In this document: positions 1 through 8,581 of the stretch, piece after piece
Layout: each line of letters begins with the position of its first letter
Position numbering within the stretch: the stretch's first letter is position 1
Virus record (IMG/VR): IMGVR_UViG_3300033571_006587
Coordinates: 1 to 25,865 of that record
From: a virus
Reading direction: 5' to 3' (one strand)
Length of the DNA: 25,865 bases
Notes under the pieces: model-generated
What the model was told of the DNA's origin: nothing
Seen by the model: only the letters and a program-made list of their open reading frames with translations
The model's database searches: none
Made by a program: the position numbers and the translations under genes

Positions 1-1
1 A

Positions 2-2346
<2,345 letters not shown>

Positions 2347-2360
2347 ATACCGTTTAGAAT

Positions 2361-2395
2361 AAGGGGTGTAGCCTAATGGCCATGCCCCTTTTCTC
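2361..2395 (+). terminator. Rho-independent terminator after nrdEF
   Basis: AAGGGGTGTAGCC pairs with GGCCATGCCCCTT around a 4-base TAAT loop (one mismatch, two wobbles) and runs into TTTTCTC. It lies 15 bp after the nrdF stop and separates the reductase genes from the secretion block. Confidence 0.88.
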
Positions 2396-2406
2396 ATATA
2401 AACCAG

Positions 2407-2420
2407 TATAATTGTATAAG
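2407..2420 (+). promoter_or_regulatory. Candidate -10 boxes for the secretion block
   Basis: TATAAT at 2407-2412 is followed by a second box, TATAAG, at 2415-2420. Both sit in the short gap between the terminator and the start near 2447. No good TTGACA is visible at 16-18 bp upstream of either. The tandem arrangement suggests a real start region, but which box is used cannot be told. Confidence 0.5.
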
Positions 2421-2446
2421 AATACATTCCAGCTACCCCAACAGGA

Positions 2447-4942
2447 GTGATCAAGATTAACGGCAAAGTAGGAAGATCCGTATTAGCTATAGCGATGGCA
2501 TGCTTGCCATTGTTTTGGGTTACCCCAGCTAGTGCTAGTCAAACAAATTTATTAGAAGCTCAGCAACAGCTAGCTGTAGCTCAGCAAGAATTGTCTAGTG
2601 CTTCTGCTGCATTGCAGTTGGCCAATGCTAGTGTTTCTGCTGCAACGACTGTTAGAGATCAGGCTCAGGCAAACCTTAGCTCTGCATCTGCAGCCTGGGA
2701 GGCATCCAGAGTTACCATTCCTGGAACTAGCACAACGACTACTCAGAACGTAGTACGAAATGGAACATTTGATAGCACAGCTCACTGGTCTGGCGTAGTG
2801 GCTAGCAACACTGTTTACACTGGTGGATCATCACCTATTATTATTAACGGAACACTAAAGGGTTCTTGGAACTCAGGGTTTTTTGTTCTACAAACAGGAA
2901 CATTCCCAAGCCCAACAAGACAGGTTGAGTTTGCAGTAGATGTCTGGAACTTTGACACCAACGAGGGTAATAGAACCAACAACCCCGACTATTACCGTAT
3001 TGAATTTCGAACCTATGCTGCTGACGGTACCAGGCTAAACTACTTTAACTTACAGCACAGCCAATGGCATGGCTGGCTTACTAGAGGTGCAACCTACACC
3101 TTTGATCGTGATGCAGTAACCTGGGATGTTGGATTCCGTATGGCTGACAATGGATACTGGGCAGGTGCATTTGGTCCTGTAATGGATAACGTTAGGGTTA
3201 ATGCTACTATGGGGACTACAACTCCAGATACTTATACCTATGGACAAGCAGAGACTCAGGCCAGAGATGCTGCTCAGCAAGCACTTCAGTCTGCCCAGGC
3301 AGCACTCAACTCTGCTATCACAGCACAAACTGCAGCTACAGCAAGATTAGATGCAGCAATTGATGAGGTAGTTAGACTTACTAATCTAGTTGAGGACCTT
3401 ACACCACATCTAAATGCTCCTACAGGTCTAACGGCGGTAATTAACGGAAACAATGTTGACCTATCCTGGAATGCACCACAGTCTAATTCTTCTGGTGTAG
3501 AGGTAGAGAGCTATGCGATTATGTGGAGTGTTGACAATTTTAATGAGACTGGATGGGGATGGAGTCACGGTCTTACAAGTGTAAGTATCCCACTAAGCAT
3601 TCTTGATCAATACGGTGGACTTGGAAAGGTGTTTCAGTTTGCAATTCGGGCAGACAATAACACACAAGCTATTTATTCTTCAAGGTCAAATATTGCATCC
3701 CTACAAACTACTGCACCACCTTGGTGGATGATTTCATTTAATGAAGGAGACTTGGTTTCTGTTAGTGCCCCAGCAGGCTATGTCTTTGCAAATGCCACAG
3801 CGTGGTATGGATCACCAACAGATGTGTCTTGTGGAGCCACTGTATCCGATGTAGTTAATCAAGTTCTTGTTGGTAACTCAAGTGCATCTTTTTATGCCGA
3901 TAACGGAATGTTTGGAGATCCTTGTGGTGGTGTTGTAAAGGTTTTGAGAATGAGCACACCAATTACCACAATGGTAGAAGTTAGCCAAAGTCCGAGTGTG
4001 TCTCCAGAAATTACAGAGTCTCCAACAGTATCTGCAGAACCAACTTCAAGTCCAGAGACTCAGTCTCCAACAACATCTAGTGAGTCTGCAGTTTCTAGTT
4101 CTCCAGGTTTGCCACCATTGTTGCCAAACCCACAGCCAGCAGTGCCACCTAGCCTTCAGCCAGTTCAGCCTAACCCAGAACCTGTTGTACAGCCAGACCC
4201 GCAACCCACACAGCCCCCAGTAGTAGAACCAAGTCCAGAACCTTCCCCAGAACCCTCAACAGAACCTTCACCTGAGCCTACCCCAGATCCCGATCCGACT
4301 CCTGAGCCCACTCCAGAACCAACGCCAGAGCCAGAGCCGACCCCAGAACCCACACCAGAACCGACTGTAGAGCCAGAACCCACCCCAGAGCCAACCCCAA
4401 CGGAAGAGCCAGAGCCAGAACCGACACCAACCCCAACGGAAGAGCCCACAGAAGAACCTTCACCATCACCTACCCCTATTCCTGAACCTGAACCTATTGT
4501 ACCAGAAGACAAGGTTGAGATAAAGGAAGAAATCTCTGCTGAAAATATTGAAGATCTTGTAGAAGAGCTTGCAGAAATTCAGCCACAGCTACTGACTGAA
4601 GAACAGCAAACGTTGATTGTTGCTGCAGCCTTAGAAGTATTTGCTGATGCAGAGCAAGGATCTCCTGAGTATGAAGCAGCTCTAGATGCATTGCTACTTG
4701 TAGCTCAGGCAGATGACATTATTCTAGACGAGGAGCTTGCTGCCATCCCACTTATTGGTGATGTGGCAGGTGCAGCGGTAGAAATATTTAACGCACTTGG
4801 AAATGCTGGAGCAGACATGTCTCCACAGGTCCGTGAGCAATCAGAAAAGGTTGTTATTGCTGCAGTTATCGTAACTCAGGTTGCCATGACTGCAACAGCA
4901 GCAGCCACAAGTGCAGCAGCAGCTGCAGCAAGGAGACCATAA
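2447..4942 (+). CDS. Large exported protein with coiled coils, FnIII domain and Pro-Glu-rich linker
   Basis: 831 residues; function not recognised. A signal peptide is clear (residues 1-30, basic start, hydrophobic core, cut after PASA). Then come an Ala/Gln-rich coiled coil (about 35-90), a jelly-roll-like region beginning NGTFDSTAHWSG (about 105-250), a second coiled coil (about 260-310), a fibronectin type III domain (about 324-422), a small domain with two cysteines, a long Ser/Thr then Pro-Glu-Pro linker (about 515-685), an acidic helical part, and an Ala-rich hydrophobic end (about 800-825) that could be a membrane anchor. It looks like a cell-surface protein, not a virion part, because virion proteins are not normally exported. 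The start is odd: the GTG at 2447 overlaps its own AGGAG, while an in-frame ATT at 2456 has better spacing. It overlaps the next gene by 1 bp (TAATG). Confidence 0.85.
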   Translation: MIKINGKVGRSVLAIAMACLPLFWVTPASASQTNLLEAQQQLAVAQQELSSASAALQLANASVSAATTVRDQAQANLSSASAAWEASRVTIPGTSTTTTQNVVRNGTFDSTAHWSGVVASNTVYTGGSSPIIINGTLKGSWNSGFFVLQTGTFPSPTRQVEFAVDVWNFDTNEGNRTNNPDYYRIEFRTYAADGTRLNYFNLQHSQWHGWLTRGATYTFDRDAVTWDVGFRMADNGYWAGAFGPVMDNVRVNATMGTTTPDTYTYGQAETQARDAAQQALQSAQAALNSAITAQTAATARLDAAIDEVVRLTNLVEDLTPHLNAPTGLTAVINGNNVDLSWNAPQSNSSGVEVESYAIMWSVDNFNETGWGWSHGLTSVSIPLSILDQYGGLGKVFQFAIRADNNTQAIYSSRSNIASLQTTAPPWWMISFNEGDLVSVSAPAGYVFANATAWYGSPTDVSCGATVSDVVNQVLVGNSSASFYADNGMFGDPCGGVVKVLRMSTPITTMVEVSQSPSVSPEITESPTVSAEPTSSPETQSPTTSSESAVSSSPGLPPLLPNPQPAVPPSLQPVQPNPEPVVQPDPQPTQPPVVEPSPEPSPEPSTEPSPEPTPDPDPTPEPTPEPTPEPEPTPEPTPEPTVEPEPTPEPTPTEEPEPEPTPTPTEEPTEEPSPSPTPIPEPEPIVPEDKVEIKEEISAENIEDLVEELAEIQPQLLTEEQQTLIVAAALEVFADAEQGSPEYEAALDALLLVAQADDIILDEELAAIPLIGDVAGAAVEIFNALGNAGADMSPQVREQSEKVVIAAVIVTQVAMTATAAATSAAAAAARRP
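4219..4497 (+). repeat. Low-complexity Pro-Glu-Pro-Thr coding repeat
   Basis: Roughly 280 bp of short degenerate CCAGAACC / CCAACCCCA units encode PEP(T/S) repeats in the exported protein. Pro-Glu-rich linkers are typical of wall-spanning surface proteins. The mirror ORF on the minus strand (Gly-Ser-Val rich) is only the shadow of this repeat. Such repeats change length easily by slippage. Confidence 0.85.
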
Positions 4943-5127
4943 TGATCAAATTCATAAAGGCATTAGTCAAAGACATCATTGAACAGGCTTGGACACTACT
5001 AGGTATGTTTGTTGCCTGGGTAGTTTTAGAAGGTTCTGCCAAGGATGTAGTTGGAATGCTTATCTGGATTACGCTTGGGGTATGGGTAATTACCTTCCCA
5101 ATCCGTTATGAAAAAGATGACGAATAG
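4942..5127 (+). CDS. Small two-helix membrane protein
   Basis: 61 residues. Two hydrophobic stretches (about residues 14-31 and 37-54) are joined by a short polar loop with GSAKD, and the end is charged (RYEKDDE). The ATG overlaps the stop of the large exported protein by one base, and AAGGAG lies just upstream, so translation is coupled. Its size and shape fit a holin or an anchor partner for the exported protein, but no family is recognised. Confidence 0.75.
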   Translation: MIKFIKALVKDIIEQAWTLLGMFVAWVVLEGSAKDVVGMLIWITLGVWVITFPIRYEKDDE

Positions 5128-5132
5128 GACAG

Positions 5133-5138
5133 TATAAT
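5133..5138 (+). promoter_or_regulatory. -10 box placed 6 bp before a start codon (leaderless)
   Basis: TATAAT is followed by ATAACT and then the ATG at 5145. A transcript begun about 6-7 bp after the box would start at or next to the A of the ATG, so the mRNA would have no leader. No Shine-Dalgarno sequence precedes this ATG. Confidence 0.6.
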
Positions 5139-5144
5139 ATAACT

Positions 5145-5408
5145 ATGAGTAGGAAACTTATTGCCCTAGTAAGTGCTAGCCTTTTGGCTATCACATTGTC
5201 TGGTTGTGGATATCAAGGCCACTTCCGCTATGCCTGTCAAGACCCAGCCAACTGGGAAACCGCTGAGTGCCAGCCACCAATTTGTGAATCAACTGGAACA
5301 TGCACAAAAGATCTTTTGGGATATGACCCATTGGCCACAGAATCTGATACAATAGTAGAAGAAGTTTCGGAAGAAGAGACTGACACAGAGTCGGGAATTG
5401 AGGAATAA
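5145..5408 (+). CDS. Small lipoprotein
   Basis: 87 residues. A basic start and hydrophobic core lead into the lipobox LSGC (Cys 21), the site for lipid attachment by prolipoprotein processing. The mature part has four to five more cysteines in the first half (CQDP, ECQPP, CEST, TCTKD) and a very acidic tail. The arrangement resembles small lipoproteins carried by several environmental phages, but the role is unknown. Surface exclusion of other phages is one possibility. It has its own leaderless-type -10 box and overlaps the next gene at TAATG. Confidence 0.82.
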   Translation: MSRKLIALVSASLLAITLSGCGYQGHFRYACQDPANWETAECQPPICESTGTCTKDLLGYDPLATESDTIVEEVSEEETDTESGIEE

Positions 5409-5713
5409 TGGCTAAGAGATATACAGCATCAGAACTAGATGCAAGACTAAAGTTTGCAGTAGGACTAACCCTAGCTGCAGTTCTATTTACTACAACTATT
5501 GCAATCCTTTATGCATTGGTGTTTGTAACACAGCCTATTGGAGAGCAGGCAGAGAACGACAAGATGTTCTTTAGCGTCCTATCTAGCATTGCAACATTTA
5601 TCACAGGAACACTTGCTGGTCTGATGATTGGTCAGAACAAGGCAGCAGTTGATCCAGATCCACAGACAACTACGGACGAGCTTGTAGTTGAAGAGGGACA
5701 AGAGCAGCAGTAA
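5408..5713 (+). CDS. Two-helix membrane protein
   Basis: 101 residues. Transmembrane helices lie at about 14-40 and 52-75, separated by a short polar loop (QPIGEQAENDK). The N-terminal segment is amphipathic and the C-terminal tail is acidic and Gln-rich. Its start overlaps the lipoprotein stop by one base. A two-helix protein with a charged tail fits a holin, but the lysin lies 3 kb away and better candidates exist, so I leave the role open. Confidence 0.75.
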   Translation: MAKRYTASELDARLKFAVGLTLAAVLFTTTIAILYALVFVTQPIGEQAENDKMFFSVLSSIATFITGTLAGLMIGQNKAAVDPDPQTTTDELVVEEGQEQQ

Positions 5714-5719
5714 AAATAC

Positions 5720-5748
5720 TTGACAACCCCTTTTGTTTTATGTATACT
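5720..5748 (+). promoter_or_regulatory. Consensus sigma-70-type promoter
   Basis: TTGACA at 5720-5725 and TATACT at 5743-5748 are separated by exactly 17 bp. It should start transcription near 5755, about 22 bp before the ATG at 5777. It is one of only three near-perfect -35/-10 pairs found in the window. Confidence 0.85.
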
Positions 5749-5771
5749 TTATATGTAATGCGAAAGGGGTT
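5725..5771 (+). promoter_or_regulatory. Inverted repeat that can hide the ribosome site of the 5777 gene
   Basis: AACCCCTTTTG at 5725-5735 pairs with CGAAAGGGGTT at 5761-5771 (11 pairs, one wobble). The right arm holds the AAAGGGG ribosome site of the next gene. The left arm lies in the promoter spacer, so only read-through RNA from upstream would contain both arms. The stem followed by TTTTC could also work as a weak terminator for the upstream genes. Confidence 0.55.
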
Positions 5772-5776
5772 TTCTC

Positions 5777-5977
5777 ATGGAAGAAGACTACACAGATAAA
5801 AGCGTAATTGAAGAACATGAATTACGTGCTTGGGTAACCGTTGGTATTAACCGTGGATGGATCACTGAACCATTTTGCCATACCCATGACGGAGACCCCT
5901 ACATGACTGAAGAAGAAGAAAAAGAGTGGGAAGATGGCGGAGACCCATGTTGCCACGTAGTTAAGTTTTTAAACTAA
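5777..5977 (+). CDS. Small acidic Cys/His protein of unknown function
   Basis: 66 residues, strongly acidic. The segment FCHTHDGDP and the later DPCCHVV could together bind a metal (two Cys/His clusters about 35 residues apart). No known family can be named with certainty. It has a strong promoter of its own (5720-5748) and a good AAAGGGG site 7 bp before the ATG, and it is followed 14 bp later by the protease gene, so the two are probably co-transcribed. Confidence 0.75.
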   Translation: MEEDYTDKSVIEEHELRAWVTVGINRGWITEPFCHTHDGDPYMTEEEEKEWEDGGDPCCHVVKFLN

Positions 5978-5991
5978 TAGAAAGAAATAAA

Positions 5992-6768
5992 ATGAAAAAG
6001 ATTAGCGTTGCATCTGCCATTGCTTTGGCAGCAGCATCACTTGTTGGAATTGCTCCAGCACAGGCATCACAAGTAGACACTATTGCAATAATTGACACTC
6101 AATTCGATGGTGCAAATGTAGGATCAAATGTTACGCACGTTTGCGTAACTGCATGCACGAACAACTCAACACCAAGACCTGGAAATAGGATTCAGGCTGG
6201 ACATTATAATCACGGCATCGTGATGGCAGAAATTGTTCGCAAATCAAATCCGACAGCTCGCCTAATCCTTATTCGTGCTGGAAGCACTAAGGTTGGAGAG
6301 GTAACTAGCCAAGGTTTGCTAGACGCTCTTCGTTGGGTAGAACGCAATAGAGCTGCTTTGGGGATTGATGCTGTCTCTACATCACTAAATGCAGGCAATG
6401 GTTCACGATGCACTGCGACTGGTGGAGTTAGACACTCCGACGTCGTAGCAGTAGTTGACTCTATTTCAAATGCAGGTACACAAATCTTGGCCTCAGCTGG
6501 CAATGGCTCTAACCCAAATCTTTTGGGGTACCCAGCCTGCATTCCAAATGTAATTGCTATTGGAATTGATTCTGGCATTAGGGATGGAGCTAATCATCCA
6601 GGACTAGACTTTTTAGTTTCTGCTAATGGAGAAAACTTTAGTACTAGTATTGGTTTAGTTAACTGGGCAACCTCATCAACACTAACGGCAATGACTGCAG
6701 CAGCTTGGGGAACCTTCGTGCACACACCAAACACAAAACAAAAACTACGCCTGAATGTGGTAAACTAG
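5992..6768 (+). CDS. Exported subtilisin-like (S8) serine protease
   Basis: 258 residues. A signal peptide (residues 1-26, cut after AQA) is followed at once by the catalytic-Asp strand IAIIDTQFD (Asp 35). The His motif is NHGIVMAEI (His 74), the oxyanion Asn sits in ASAGNGS (Asn 171), and STSIG near Ser 219 matches the catalytic-Ser position, although the usual GTSxAxP is degenerate. The order and spacing fit a short subtilase with no pro-domain, smaller than typical secreted ones (about 350 or more residues). Cysteine pairs in the mature part may form disulfides. Exported proteases are uncommon in phages; it may trim surface proteins or act with the large exported protein upstream. Confidence 0.85.
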   Translation: MKKISVASAIALAAASLVGIAPAQASQVDTIAIIDTQFDGANVGSNVTHVCVTACTNNSTPRPGNRIQAGHYNHGIVMAEIVRKSNPTARLILIRAGSTKVGEVTSQGLLDALRWVERNRAALGIDAVSTSLNAGNGSRCTATGGVRHSDVVAVVDSISNAGTQILASAGNGSNPNLLGYPACIPNVIAIGIDSGIRDGANHPGLDFLVSANGENFSTSIGLVNWATSSTLTAMTAAAWGTFVHTPNTKQKLRLNVVN

Positions 6769-6788
6769 ATAACATTGGCGGAGATCAG

Positions 6789-6874
6789 GTCCCTGTAACA
6801 CGTAAGTGTCGATCAAACCCCTCTGAGGTTTTCTGCAGTAAGACCTCACGCTTAGTCCCAGTGCGTCAAGGGAC
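6789..6874 (+). ncRNA. Candidate structured RNA upstream of tRNA-Asn
   Basis: GTCCCT (6789-6794) pairs with AGGGAC (6869-6874) and encloses three hairpins. The first is ACAC-GTAA-GTGT with a GNRA tetraloop (6798-6809). The second is a 9-bp stem with a 7-base loop (6824-6848). The third is ACGC/GCGT (6848-6866), which shares one base with the second and has an alternative CAC/GTG pairing. The 110-bp gap has no good ORF and ends 4 bp before the tRNA. I do not recognise the class; it is not tmRNA, RNase P or a known riboswitch that I can name. Confidence 0.5.
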
Positions 6875-6878
6875 ACTT

Positions 6879-6950
6879 TCCTCTCTAGCTCAATGGCAGA
6901 GCAACGAGCTGTTAACTCGTCGGTTCGTGGTTCGAATCCACGGAGGGGAG
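6879..6950 (+). tRNA. tRNA-Asn (GTT)
   Basis: The acceptor TCCTCTC pairs with GAGGGGA. The anticodon stem ACGAG/CTCGT holds the loop CTGTTAA (anticodon GTT), and the T arm is CGTGG-TTCGAAT-CCACG. Discriminator G. CCA is not encoded. Confidence 0.95.
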
Positions 6951-6977
6951 CGGTACTAAATAAAAGAAAGGTTTCAA

Positions 6978-7571
6978 ATGAGAGATACTCTTATAGATAT
7001 TTCACATCCACAAGAATTTATTATGTCTATTTTAGACAATAAGAAAAATGGACATTATGTTGAGCTTGGAGCATTTCACTCAACACAGGGAAGCAACACG
7101 AACCTGCTAGAGTCAGAGCTAAATTGGAGTGGGGTTAGTTTTGAAATTGTTCCTCATCTTCATGAAGAGTTTGTCTCTAACAGAAAAAACCCATGTATCC
7201 TGGGTGATGCTAGAGAGTTTAACTATATTTCTTATTTTGAAGAAAACAACTTTCCAAAGCAGATTGACTTTTTGCAAGTAGATATTGATGGTGGGTATAA
7301 AGAGGATGGCTCACCAGCAACAGATGGCTATGAGTCTTTGCAAGGACTATTAGCTATCCCACTAAACACTTATAGGTTTAGTACCATAACTTTTGAGCAT
7401 GATCAAAATATGGATTACCGAAATGCAAAAATTAGGGATGCTCAGAGAGAGATTCTTAGTTCTTTTGGATACGTTCTTGTTGGAAGACTTGTTCATGAGG
7501 ACTGGTGGGTAGATCCAAAAGTAATTCCTCTAAGCAAGTACAGAAAGTATTTTGTCTGGAATGCTGCGTAA
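6978..7571 (+). CDS. SAM-dependent methyltransferase-like protein (FkbM-like)
   Basis: 197 residues. The first glycine-rich strand GHYVELGAFHSTQGSN looks like a SAM-binding motif I, followed by an acidic strand end (VSFEIVP) and the DFLQVDIDGG strand that resembles motif IV of FkbM-type O-methyltransferases. FkbM enzymes often modify sugars or small molecules; the substrate here is unknown. It sits between tRNA-Asn and tRNA-Asp, so RNA modification is tempting, but the sequence does not show that. A GAAAGG site lies 8 bp before the ATG. Confidence 0.7.
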   Translation: MRDTLIDISHPQEFIMSILDNKKNGHYVELGAFHSTQGSNTNLLESELNWSGVSFEIVPHLHEEFVSNRKNPCILGDAREFNYISYFEENNFPKQIDFLQVDIDGGYKEDGSPATDGYESLQGLLAIPLNTYRFSTITFEHDQNMDYRNAKIRDAQREILSSFGYVLVGRLVHEDWWVDPKVIPLSKYRKYFVWNAA

Positions 7572-7580
7572 GTAGCACAA

Positions 7581-7654
7581 GGCTCCGTAGCTCAGTAGGT
7601 TAGAGCACCACCCTGTCACGGTGGGGGTCGTGGGTTCAAGTCCCATCGGAGTCG
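7581..7654 (+). tRNA. tRNA-Asp (GTC)
   Basis: The acceptor GGCTCCG pairs with CGGAGTC (one G-T). The anticodon loop CTGTCAC (GTC) sits in the stem CCACC/GGTGG, and the T arm has TTCAAGT. Discriminator G, as for bacterial tRNA-Asp. CCA is not encoded. Confidence 0.95.
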
Positions 7655-7690
7655 CTCTTTGTATGTTATCTGAACATAAGTGCAAAGATC

Positions 7691-7776
7691 GTGTAATTGA
7701 AACTACGTTGTTCCAGCGGTAGTGGTGAGCAGTTCAGGCAACAGCTACTATGTCTAGGCGAGAACTAGATTACACA
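7691..7776 (+). ncRNA. Candidate tRNA-like RNA between tRNA-Asp and tRNA-Glu
   Basis: GTGTAAT (7691-7697) pairs perfectly with ATTACAC (7769-7775), and a lone A follows. Just inside the 3' strand is TCTAG-GCGAGAA-CTAGA, a 5-bp stem with a 7-base loop, which is the geometry of a T arm. The total is 85 nt, tRNA-sized. The T-loop consensus is absent and no normal anticodon arm is seen. The middle instead offers GTTG/CAAC and GTAG/CTAC pairings that interleave like a pseudoknot. A further hairpin GCCATC/GATGGC (7777-7800) separates it from tRNA-Glu. It could be a decayed tRNA or a new RNA. Confidence 0.45.
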
Positions 7777-7805
7777 GCCATCAGCTCTTGCGTGGATGGC
7801 ACCCA

Positions 7806-7878
7806 GGTCCCATCGTCTAGAGGCCTAGGACACCGCCCTTTCACGGCGGTAGCACGGGTTCGAATCCCGTTGGGACTA
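7806..7878 (+). tRNA. tRNA-Glu (TTC)
   Basis: The acceptor GGTCCCA pairs with TGGGACT, with a G-T first pair. The anticodon stem CCGCC/GGCGG holds the loop CTTTCAC (TTC), and the T arm is ACGGG-TTCGAAT-CCCGT. Discriminator A. CCA is not encoded. Confidence 0.94.
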
Positions 7879-7899
7879 CGGGTATAAAGAAAGATTGAT

Positions 7900-8457
7900 A
7901 TGATTAACTATATTGGAATAGATGGAGAGATGTCTGGAACTGACATTGACTCTGGTCACAAGCTCATACAAATTGGTATGGCTAAATATGTGGACGAAAG
8001 AGTTGCCTCTATTGGGGTAATGCTGAATCCTGGCGTTATGGAATGGTCTGAGCAAGCTGAAAGTGTTCACCAGTTTTCAAGGGAGTACATTGAAAAGATG
8101 GGTGAAGATCCAGCCATGGTTGACCAGATGCTGGCTGACTGGGCAAATAAAACAAACTATCGTAGGGACTATGTGATGGTTGGTTTTAATGTTGGATCAT
8201 TTGACAGACCTTTTATTAAACAACAGCTACCTATCACTTTTGGAAAATTCTCTAGAAGGTGTGTAGATCTAAACTCTGTTATATTTGCATTGTCAGATAC
8301 CAACAGTCAGTTTGAACGCATTAAGGGAAAGGCCAAAGACTATGCCTTTGAAAAGATGGAGGGCATGTTTGATGGCTTTAAGAATCGTCAGCACGATGCA
8401 GAATATGATGCTGTAATGTCACTATACTGCTTTGAGTATCTTCGTAGTATAGTATAA
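7900..8457 (+). CDS. DEDDh-type 3'-5' exonuclease (DnaQ/oligoribonuclease-like)
   Basis: 185 residues. The four acidic residues and the His of the DEDDh fold are visible: IGIDGEMSG (Asp 8, Glu 10), NVGSFDRPF (Asp 102) and QHDAEYDA (His 165, Asp 170). The length suits stand-alone enzymes such as oligoribonuclease or RNase T. It lies between tRNA-Glu and tRNA-Thr, which would suit trimming of tRNA 3' ends, since these tRNAs lack encoded CCA. Degradation of host nucleic acid or proofreading is equally possible. A GAAAG site precedes the ATG. Confidence 0.86.
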   Translation: MINYIGIDGEMSGTDIDSGHKLIQIGMAKYVDERVASIGVMLNPGVMEWSEQAESVHQFSREYIEKMGEDPAMVDQMLADWANKTNYRRDYVMVGFNVGSFDRPFIKQQLPITFGKFSRRCVDLNSVIFALSDTNSQFERIKGKAKDYAFEKMEGMFDGFKNRQHDAEYDAVMSLYCFEYLRSIV

Positions 8458-8458
8458 T
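8453..8458 (+). promoter_or_regulatory. -10 box of tRNA-Thr
   Basis: TATAAT overlaps the stop codon of the exonuclease gene and lies 8 bp before the first base of tRNA-Thr, so the tRNA could be made with almost no 5' leader. Confidence 0.5.
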
Positions 8459-8466
8459 TAAATATT

Positions 8467-8539
8467 GCCTCAATAGCTCATCTGGTAGAGCAACGCACTT
8501 GTAATGCGTAGGTGGCGGGTTCAAGTCCTGCTTGAGGCT
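8467..8539 (+). tRNA. tRNA-Thr (TGT)
   Basis: The acceptor GCCTCAA pairs with TTGAGGC. The anticodon stem ACGCA/TGCGT holds the loop CTTGTAA (TGT), and the T arm carries TTCAAGT. Discriminator T. CCA is not encoded. Confidence 0.95.
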
Positions 8540-8550
8540 CTAAGTAATGT

Positions 8551-8556
8551 TATAAT
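8551..8556 (+). promoter_or_regulatory. Extended -10 box before the lysin gene
   Basis: TGTTATAAT (extended -10 form TGnTATAAT) lies 25 bp before the lysin ATG, leaving room for the AAGGAG ribosome site at 8570-8575. No clear -35. Confidence 0.55.
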
Positions 8557-8581
8557 TAAATATAACTTTTAAGGAGAACTT

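Noticed and set aside
4165-4512. Minus-strand ORF rich in Gly, Ser and Val
   Set aside because: It is the mirror of the Pro-Glu repeat on the plus strand; its composition follows from the repeat, and it has no ribosome site.
5408-5713. Firm holin call
   Set aside because: Several small membrane proteins qualify; the 12652 gene is preferred only by the look of its IRYLNKKDPAFG segment, and none can be proven here.
6210-6578. Minus-strand 122-residue ORF
   Set aside because: It lies fully antisense to the subtilase, which has clear catalytic motifs and a signal peptide.
6769-6878. tmRNA or RNase P RNA at the pre-tRNA-Asn gap
   Set aside because: The length is far too short and the hallmark segments of both are absent.
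6705-6959. Plus-strand ORF running through the end of the subtilase into tRNA-Asn
   Set aside because: It crosses a tRNA and a structured region, so it is chance open frame.
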